This document shows positions 20,212 to 28,146 of a stretch of DNA of 64,000 nucleotides, one piece after another (within the stretch, counting starts at the first letter, position 1; each line of letters begins with the position of its first letter). Origin of the DNA: Parietichytrium sp. I65-24A (taxonomy: Eukaryota; Sar; Bigyra; Thraustochytrida; Thraustochytriidae). The stretch covers positions 62,001 through 126,000 of the forward strand of contig BLSF01000021.1 of assembly GCA_012862575.1 (NCBI GenBank). The letters run 5' to 3'. A model generated the notes under the pieces. It was given only the letters and a program-made list of their open reading frames with translations. It did not search any database and was not told the origin of the DNA. The translations under genes and the position numbers were made by a program.

Positions 20212-20844
20212 NNNNNNNNNNNNNNNNNNNNNNNNNNNNNNNNNNNNNNNNNNNNNNNNNNNNNNNNNNNNNNNNNNNNNNNNNNNNNNNNNNNNNNNNN
20301 NNNNNNNNNNNNNNNNNNNNNNNNNNNNNNNNNNNNNNNNNNNNNNNNNNNNNNNNNNNNNNNNNNNNNNNNNNNNNNNNNNNNNNNNNNNNNNNNNNNN
20401 NNNNNNNNNNNNNNNNNNNNNNNNNNNNNNNNNNNNNNNNNNNNNNNNNNNNNNNNNNNNNNNNNNNNNNNNNNNNNNNNNNNNNNNNNNNNNNNNNNNN
20501 NNNNNNNNNNNNNNNNNNNNNNNNNNNNNNNNNNNNNNNNNNNNNNNNNNNNNNNNNNNNNNNNNNNNNNNNNNNNNNNNNNNNNNNNNNNNNNNNNNNN
20601 NNNNNNNNNNNNNNNNNNNNNNNNNNNNNNNNNNNNNNNNNNNNNNNNNNNNNNNNNNNNNNNNNNNNNNNNNNNNNNNNNNNNNNNNNNNNNNNNNNNN
20701 NNNNNNNNNNNNNNNNNNNNNNNNNNNNNNNNNNNNNNNNNNNNNNNNNNNNNNNNNNNNNNNNNNNNNNNNNNNNNNNNNNNNNNNNNNNNNNNNNNNN
20801 NNNNNNNNNNNNNNNNNNNNNNNNNNNNNNNNNNNNNNNNNNNN
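20212..20844. other. Assembly gap (633 N)
   Basis: A run of N. Flanking direct repeats suggest the gap reflects unresolved repetitive sequence. Confidence 1.
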
Positions 20845-20877
20845 TTCCCGCTTGCAGTTCAACTATTTTTTTATTCT

Positions 20878-21168
20878 TATAATGTTGTGGAGTTGAGAGT
20901 TCTCATTTCCGTACCAGAACTCACAGTCAATATTGGGTACAGTCTCGCCGACTCTCGCGGCTTCGCGATTCACCGTCTGTATGTGTGATGGCTACACTGT
21001 CACGAGTTGTACTGAGCTCAGTACCGACACTAGACACGCACGAAACTTGTGTGCCATCGACCCTTGAGAGATCGACAGCGAACTGTGACCGGAAGAGGGA
21101 GAATTCTGTACTAACAAGTATCTTTGCAACTGTCATAACAAATTCTCTCCTCCACCATTTTCTGAACC
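20878..21168. repeat. 290-bp direct repeat, copy 2 (right of gap)
   Basis: 291-bp second copy in the same orientation as 19914-20200. The two junctions differ immediately outside the repeat. Ends do not show TG...CA, so an LTR is not indicated. Confidence 0.9.
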
Positions 21169-21710
21169 TTTTAAACTTTGCGTGAGCGAGCGCACCCAGT
21201 GTCTCATTCGCACGCCAGCCAAGTGCAGTGGTGATCCTCAATTCATTATTCTAAATTCTAAATTCTTAAATCTAACTTGTTTCATTGCTGCTGCCTCCAT
21301 TCCGCTACTGGCTGGCCAGTTCGGCGGCGCAGCAAAGCGCGAGAGTCCAGGCCGCGTCAGTTGCTTCATGTCTCTTCACTGTGGAAATAAGAAAGCTCGG
21401 GGAAGCTTACCTCACCTCCTTCATTAACGTGTGCTTCACTGGGAAACTGTACGTGAAGGGTCAACTGTGGGGCGCTACTGCGTTTCCACAGGAAAACATA
21501 CACAGTCGTAAAACTCCAAACTCGCAGAGCGAAAGCCTGTAGTAAGTACGTACCTAGCGAGCGTTTAGGGAGAACACAGACTTCAAACTCAGCCACGCGA
21601 TAGTGGCGGTCGGTGCGCTGGTATGGGAGTCACCTACACCAACATAGGCTCCGGACTCGCAAATGAACGAAGGTAGTTGATCTCACTGTCAAGAGTGTCG
21701 AGAGGCGAAA

Positions 21711-21843
21711 AAGTGCGTTCTCACCGCACTCTTTCCGGCTTATCATCTAACAGTAAGTACCGGTAATGCCTCTCATTCTAAAGTGCGTTCTCACCGAACT
21801 CTTTCCGTCTTATTATCTAAGTACCGGTAATGCCTCTCATTCT
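21711..21843. repeat. Imperfect 69/63-bp tandem duplication
   Basis: Two head-to-tail copies starting AAGTGCGTTCTCACCG and ending TGCCTCTCATTCT. The second lacks six bases and has four substitutions. Confidence 0.85.
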
Positions 21844-22663
21844 GCTGATTCAAGTTGAGGGCCGCTATGGGTTAAAGCGGAATCTCTTTACATTGAGATG
21901 GAATCAAATACATACATTTTCATACTTTCGCATTAAGTTATCAGAATTCAGAATTCAAAATGAAGAATGAAGAATGCAGAACATAGGCGGAGGCGGAAAG
22001 ATGTGTGAAGCGGGTGAGGTCAGATCCAATCAAACAGAGTTGAGACTCATTTGCCATTGGACTCGATGGCAGAGGAGGAAAGTAGAGGTGGCGCTAGTAT
22101 CGCTATTTCCATTGTGCTTCCCCTGATTCTGACTTTCCGCTCGCAAGGTGCGGGAGTCAAGCCTTCAAAGGATAGCCAGCCGCAAAGCCGCGATCGTTTC
22201 ATAGCGCGCCGCTTTAACACTTGACCTCTGACCACTCTGACTTCTGGCTGGATTCTCGCTCTTTCCTCCTGAGCGGGTCGAGAAGAACGGGTGACCCAAT
22301 CCTGCGGCTAGAGAGAGTCGGTACTCTGAGATACATTCTAAACTAAATTCTGCAACGAGTGACAGCGCCGTGTTTAAATGCGGAGTTTCGCTTCGGAGGT
22401 TGGCATCGCCCAAGTGCTGATCGATTCTTGAAAGAAGGGAAAATCTTTCATCAGAAGCAATGTGAAAGCCTTCTAGAAGTTTTGGTGTGGCCGTGTCGAT
22501 TCGCATAGTTCGATTGAAATGTTGCTGGTATCTAGTATCGAGCGACCTGATTTTATACAAGTCAGAATGCAAGATGGCGAGTATACTCGCTCGTCCATGC
22601 TCTGGCGCATGTCGCCGACAGATATGAGACGGATGATCTGCAAGGACACCTGCAGTGGATCTA

Positions 22664-22739
22664 CGCCGCCTCGCGGGCAGTGCCAACGTTTCGTCAGTAT
22701 GTTGGCGGTCGAAATGTTGGCACTGCATGCGAGGCGGCG
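22664..22739. repeat. Inverted repeat (hairpin), 28-bp arms
   Basis: Arms 22664-22691 and 22712-22739 are reverse complements at 25 of 28 positions, with a 20-nt loop. The core pairs CGCCGCCTCG with CGAGGCGGCG and CAGTGCCAAC with GTTGGCACTG. It lies in non-coding DNA. Confidence 0.85.
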
Positions 22740-23882
22740 ATGTGGACCAGATGAGCAGCGGACCGCCAGTGAGAACCAGGCGAGGAATTTTCCTGCAACG
22801 CGTGTCGCCAACCAGCCCATCCGCAGCGCTCCAACTTGATGGTCGATCGTCTCCATCGCTGCTGGTCGTCTTGGTAGCCTCGACAGATCTCGACAGTCTC
22901 GGTGTCTCGGTTCTGCTGAATTCTGAATTCCGAATTCTGCGAATGGGTTCTGCTGATCGCGAAGAGGAACAACTAAGGTGGAACAACTAAGGTACTCTCT
23001 GTTCTCTATCCTCCGCGTGTAGCGTTCGTACTAATGGGATTTCAGCGAGGGAGAACTTCCTTTGGCCAGTGTGGCAGCGCCCAAATGCCTGCAAGTGAGA
23101 GAGAATCCTAGCAACAACTACAATTCACACTACTAAAACTGGGTGTAGCAGAGAATTACGAACCCGGTAGCCAATTTCAGGTGGGAAACTGTCAGAAACA
23201 AAGCGGGTAGCGGGCCTAAGGAGAGTCTTATACCGCGCATACACGATACGATTATGACTCGGAGTAGGACTCTCCTGCCACCTCCCCTTTAGCAAAATAC
23301 ATAGCGGGACGCTTAACAACAGTAGCGACCTGACGTCAGCTGACGATCCAATAGCTGACGCCAGCGTAGGACCCCCTTCTTCCTGGCTAGCACCAACGGT
23401 AGGACCGGAGGATGGATATTTTGATCCAGGGAGAGTGTGAGTGAGAGTAGAGAGTGTAGAGAGAGAGCGACTCCTAATCCTCTCGTCTACCCCGGCGCGT
23501 AGTAGTGCCGCACAGAGGACGAGAGGGGAAGAACGGGAAAGGAGATAAGAAGTAGAAGGAGAGAGAGAGAGAAGAAGAAGAACGTGCGGAGGGAGCATCG
23601 GTCCCCGCGTGTGTTGCGTGTGTTTCGTGTGTTGCGTGTGTCGGTACGCGCGACGACAGACAGAGAGCGCACGCGGTGCGCACAGCGGCAGCACGGCGGC
23701 ACGGCGGAGAGGGCGTCGTGGGCCGAGAAGCGGTTGGGTAGCAGGCGTTAGGTCGAAGACGTAGGAGGGGAAATCGCGAGAACGGGCGGAGCAGGAGATT
23801 GGCGTTGGCGCAGGAGGCAGAACGGCTGCAGAGTGGGTGTAGGAGAAGGTCTCGCAGGGAGCGAGCTGCGCGGGGTGGCATC

Positions 23883-25974
23883 ATGGCGGACTCTGGCGTG
23901 GATCAGATCGTGTATGATCCGGTGGATCAGAAGACTATGAAAAAGTCGGAGGCGTACGCTTCGCATGATGGCTTGTATTTTGGTTCGTTGGAGACGCAGC
24001 AAATGTACTATAATTTGCTTGAGAAGGGCTTTGAGGTGATTATCAAGGACAACAAACCTGTTCTGCAGCCTCGGACCCCCAAACAGGTGTGGAACAAAGA
24101 CCTTCACAACAACGTGACCGAGAGTGTTCCCGGATTGTCAGAGGGAGATTACACTCTCAAGTTTGATCTGCCGGACAAAAACACCCGTCACGTGAAAATT
24201 AAAGTCATGGTACAGTCTGGGGTCGGGGCGTCTTTAATACGCGAAAGCGAGCTTTCTTTGAACAAGGACATACCTACCATCTCCGACAAGTTCTCTATCT
24301 CGGACGAGCAGACCAACGCAACTTTGACTGTCTCGGTGTCAGTTGAGAGCGGTACTTTGAGCTTTATAAAGCGCAGTGTTCGTATTGCAGCTACTCTTCA
24401 CTTTTTGCCAATGAGCTCCTCCAAAAAAGAGACCGCAGCGGCAAGGAGAATGAGCAAGTCCGTAGCAAAGCAGAACGAGAGGGTGGTAGAATTAACAAAG
24501 GGAACAACTGGTGTCGGGATGACGCTGGGTTGGGACAAGGCCTTGCGCGCTGTGCTTATTAGAAGCATTGAGGAAAACGGTGCCGCTGCCAGAACCAAGC
24601 AGCTCAAGGTAGGCGACAGGATTGTCGGGATCCAAGGAAAGAGGGTGGACAACACTTCATACAAGGACGTGATCAAAATCTTGCGTGATGTACCTATGAC
24701 TGTGGTTCTCCTTATCACAGATCTTCCCGCAGGGTACAAGCCGGCAGAGCGAAAGGAGGGAGGTAAGACTCGCAATATTTTGGATCAAAATCACAGAACA
24801 ACACGAGGTGCAAGCCAGCGTGGGCCACCCCCGAGATTACCCCCTTCGTCTAGCGGCGGACCACCCCCACCTCCTCAGCAATCAGGCAGGACGTCGATCT
24901 CAAGAAATTCCGGGAAGCCATCGCGCCCATCGCGCCCGGCCCCGCCTACAAGACCGGCAGCTCCTCAGCCTAAGCGCGGAACTCCGCCACCACCACCTCC
25001 ATCACCTTCCGCGGCTTCGACAGTGAGCGCACCCGCAGCTCCGTCTATACCATCGCGCAGGGCGCCGCCTTCGGTGCCGCTCAATAAAGCTGCGCCACCT
25101 CCTCCTCCGCCTGCCGCTGCTGTGCCCGCGAATCCCTGTCAAGACGTCCCCGCCTCCACCCCCTCCGCCGTCTCCAGCAAGTACTACTTCGGCTCCTCCG
25201 CCACCTTCAGCGGCTGCGGCTGCTGCTGCGGCTGCTACAACCAGGAGGCAGCCTCCTCCGCCAGTGCCACAAGGAAGGCAACCGCCACCGCCGGTGCCAC
25301 TGCAGCAGTCTGCGTCTCAAGAGAATGTTCGAGGGGCGCCTCCGCCACCACCTTCCCAGCGCGCGCCACCGCCTCCGGTTCCAGTGCACGCTGCCTCGGG
25401 AGCATCCCCGCCTGCGCCACCAACCCCTGCTGCCCCTGCGGCCGCTGTTCCGGCAGGCATGGAGAAGTACGCCAAGATGAAGAGCGCCGGACTCCCGGAG
25501 GGGGCTATCCTGAATGCGATGCGACGCGATGGAGTGGAACCGCCACCGGGCTTTTTCCAGGACTCGGACATCACGCAGGAGGCTGTCAAACAGGTGTCTC
25601 GCCCGGCGATTCCGACGCACCACGATCGATCCCAGTCTGCACCAGCACCAGCACCGCCGGCAGGAGGTGGCATGGGCGGGTTACTCGCACAGATCCAAGC
25701 CGGCGCTCCGCTGCGAAAGGCCAGCCCACCACCACCCAAGCCCGCAGCAGGTGCAGCAGGCGGGATGGGGTCGCTGCTGGACCAGATTCAAGCCAAGCCG
25801 AAGCTCAAACACGTGGACGTGGAAAAGGTCAAGGAGGAAAGACGCACCTCAATGCCCGCTGGAGGCGCGCTGGGAGCAATTGCACAGGCTCTGGACGCGC
25901 GAAGAAACCAAATTGGTTCTGGCTCCGATAGCGACGAAGACGATTGGAACGACGATGACGAGTGGGTTATGTAG
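23883..25974 (+). CDS. PDZ-domain WASP-like Arp2/3 activator (frame interrupted)
   Basis: About 695 residues if the two frames are one gene. Residues 1-200 are unfamiliar. Residues 201-280 form a PDZ domain (TTGVGMTLGWDKALRAVLIR, then LKVGDRIVGIQGKRV). A long proline-rich region follows (PPPP blocks; profilin/SH3/WW ligands). Near 25120-25145 the coding frame moves by one base. The second frame continues PPPPPPP..., then KYAKMKSAGLPEGAILNAM, two WH2 motifs (GLLAQIQAGAPLRKA at about 25680; SLLDQIQAKPKLK at about 25770) and a terminal acidic DSDEDDWNDDDEW with the Trp typical of Arp2/3-binding tails. No normal GT-AG intron fits the shift (only 22- or 40-nt candidates), so a sequencing indel in GC-rich repeats is likely. 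The ATG at 23883 is the natural start. Arp2/3 activation is inferred from the WH2-acidic module. Confidence 0.82.
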
Positions 25975-26609
25975 ACTGATTTGTTTTCCTTCTTTACTTT
26001 TACTCTCTCTTTTTGTACACACGCTTGACCCTTGCACGTTTTTCCCACAGGCATCCGGACCACGCCGTGCCTCCATCCCTCCCTCCCTTCCTCGCTAGCA
26101 ATACATACCACAAGGCCCGCCTTTTCTCCTCGCGCTTGGCCTGTTCTACCGTTCGCCCGCCTTCGATCTACGCACTTACGCACTTCATCTGGATTGCTCT
26201 TAGCAACCTGGGGTTGAGTCGGGTCCGCTTTTGCGCAGATTTCATAACGTGCAACTCTCCTCGCTCGCTTCTCGCTTCTTGCGGTGATTCGAGAGCAGCG
26301 CCGCAGCGCACAAGTGCAGGCGCAACCGACGCAGCCAGCGCCTGAACAGGAAGAGCGCCAAGGCGCTTTCCAGCGATATTTCCGCGCGACAAAGATTTGG
26401 GGCGGCGTGTGGGCTTGGCTTCGGGTAGGAAGAAGGCGCTTGTGCCCGGACTGTCCGAGTCCGCTTGCTTACGGTGCGGGTCGATTGGCGTGATTGGCGT
26501 GATCGGCGTGATTGGCGTAGCGCAGAGAGGGCCGGGTCGGGGCAGATCTCAGGAAACTGATACCACCAGGCAAGTGAGGGCCGCGAAGGGAGTGGAGACG
26601 CTGAGAGCG
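25975..26609. other. Spacer between WASP-like and OTU genes
   Basis: 635 bp on the same strand. It includes an ATTGGCGTG-type 9/10-bp tandem repeat (about 26485-26521) about 90 bp upstream of the OTU start. No gene seen. Confidence 0.45.
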
Positions 26610-27674
26610 ATGGGAAACACCTCGAATAGCGTGCTCTCGGGCGCAGAGCAGGAGAGATCCGCAAGGCTGTTTCGGAGCCTGGTGGAAGAGCTCGGGTGCT
26701 CGGAGCAGGAAGCCATCACATATATTGAAAAGTTTGGCCTGGACGAGGGGAAGATCGTCAAGCAGGTCGCGCTGGACGTGCTGCCTGACCGTCAGCGAAG
26801 GAAATGGTCGCACTATTTCGACAAAGCGGCGTACCTGCAGCACACCAAAGTCCTCATCCACAACTACCGTACGCAAAGCGCGGAGAGTGAAACCACGCGG
26901 GAGCCCACCCCGCACGCCCCAGTGGCACCGCGGCGCCTGGAGAGAGAGGCGTACAACGCGTCGGTCCTGAGCACACTGTCTTCCTGCACCATCACGCCAT
27001 GGAACCCCACGCTGATTCGCAGCATCGCCAAGCTCAAACGCAGCGCAGCGCAGGCGAGGGGCCGTTTGGGCGCAGAAGGAACCGGGGATGGATCCGCGCT
27101 CGAGCAAGCGGGCGCCTCGGCGCAGTCCCCTCGCACGGCAGCCGAGACGAACCTGCTGCAGCAGCGTCTCGCCAACTTTCGTCTCCGCGAGGTGGTGATG
27201 AAGGGCGACGGCAACTGCCAGTTCCGATCGCTAAGCCACGAGCTCTTCGGCTCTGCCGAGCACCACCACCACGTGAGGACCAAGGCCGTGGCGCACATAC
27301 GCTCCCACGCCGCCGACTTCCAGCCCTTCTTCGAGTCCGCCCACGACATGGCCAGCTACACCGCCACCATGAGCGCGCCGGGCACCTGGGGCGACGAGCT
27401 CACTCTCAAGGCCTCGGCCGAGGCCTTCGGGCTCACCGTCCACGTGCTCACGTCCACCGCGGGCTTCGGCGGGTACCTGCTCGAGTACGTCCCCGCGCAC
27501 TCGGCTCACTCGGCACACTCGGCCGCGCAGCAACCAGAGGACTCGCGCACCGGCAGCCACGCCTTCCTCACGTACCTGAGCCCCATTCACTACAACGTCA
27601 TGACCCTTCGCGAGGACCCCCGCCGCGAGCGCCTCTCTGCCGACGCCGCCGCCCTCCTCCGCCGATCCCTCTAG
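26610..27674 (+). CDS. OTU-family deubiquitinase, N-myristoylated
   Basis: A 354-residue predicted cysteine protease that cleaves ubiquitin chains. The OTU core begins at about residue 190: VVMKGDGNCQFRSLSHELF gives Asp200 and catalytic Cys203 (DGNC.FRS), HHHVRTKAVAHI and GTWGDELTLKASAEAFG are the conserved middle blocks, and SPIHYNVM supplies catalytic His327. All expected residues are present, so it should be active. The N-terminus MGNTSNS fits an N-myristoylation site (Gly2, Ser6). Residues 17-60 are helical (FRSLVEELGCSEQEAITYIE) and could be a UBA-like bundle. The upstream frame is open without ATG, so 26610 is the start. It lies between two signalling genes on the same strand. Confidence 0.9.
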   Translation: MGNTSNSVLSGAEQERSARLFRSLVEELGCSEQEAITYIEKFGLDEGKIVKQVALDVLPDRQRRKWSHYFDKAAYLQHTKVLIHNYRTQSAESETTREPTPHAPVAPRRLEREAYNASVLSTLSSCTITPWNPTLIRSIAKLKRSAAQARGRLGAEGTGDGSALEQAGASAQSPRTAAETNLLQQRLANFRLREVVMKGDGNCQFRSLSHELFGSAEHHHHVRTKAVAHIRSHAADFQPFFESAHDMASYTATMSAPGTWGDELTLKASAEAFGLTVHVLTSTAGFGGYLLEYVPAHSAHSAHSAAQQPEDSRTGSHAFLTYLSPIHYNVMTLREDPRRERLSADAAALLRRSL

Positions 27675-28146
27675 TCCAACCAGTCCCCATTTCCCGCTTT
27701 CCCGCTTTCCCCCAGATCCCAGCTTCCAGCTTCCAGATCCCCAGCTTGCTCGCTTCCTTGTCGCTCAACGCTGCTGCTTCCTTGCCCGCGGCGCCCCTGC
27801 GCTCGTGCGCGGAACCAGCGGAACCAGCGGAACCAGCGGAACCAGCGGAACGCAAGTGGGCCGCCGGGATTCGGACGCAGACGTCCGCCCGCGGTTCTCT
27901 GGTTCTCTCGTTCCCCACGGAGACGCCGCGGACGCACGCGGACGTACACGGTACACGGTACACGGAGACGCACACGGAGGCGGGGCCAGGGCGTACGCGG
28001 CGGGGACTTGTAGCGAGCCCAGAGACGAGAGCGAGAGTGTGTGTGTGAGGGCGAGTGAGCTGTGAGCTGGGGAGGTGCGCGCAAGTGGCGCAGAGAGGGG
28101 AGAGCACGGGAGGCCAGGGAGGCCAGGGAGGGTGTCCCCGCCGGGC
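27675..28146. other. Spacer with 9-bp tandem repeat
   Basis: 472 bp. It contains four and a half copies of GGAACCAGC (27811-27851), a CGGTACACGGTACACGG repeat near 27949-27966 and GC-rich, CG-dense sequence. It is probably the promoter and 5' UTR of the next gene. Confidence 0.5.

Larger units (their letters stand above)
21169..23882. other. Gene-poor region with duplications and hairpin
   Basis: 2.7 kb without a credible gene. It contains a 69/63-bp tandem duplication (21711-21779, 21781-21843), GAATTC-rich short repeats (21945-21980, 22918-22940) and a 28-bp-arm inverted repeat (22664-22739). Near the WASP-like gene there are GA-rich tracts (23431-23470, 23521-23582) that probably belong to its promoter or 5' UTR. 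Confidence 0.5.

Noticed and set aside
20143-20882. Open frames across the run of N
   Set aside because: They consist of undetermined residues and carry no evidence of coding.
19914-21168. Direct repeats as LTRs of a retroelement
   Set aside because: No TG...CA ends, no target-site duplication, no polypurine tract or coding sequence visible; the interior is mostly N.
22165-22986. 273-codon minus-strand open frame in the gene-poor region
   Set aside because: It spans the hairpin and short GAATTC repeats, is rich in Arg/Ser/His with no domain, and looks like random GC-rich open sequence.
24763-24807. Possible 44-nt intron (GTAAGA...CACAG) in the WASP-like gene
   Set aside because: The frame reads through with sensible coding on both sides and the length is well below the introns seen elsewhere; it also would not explain the later frame change.
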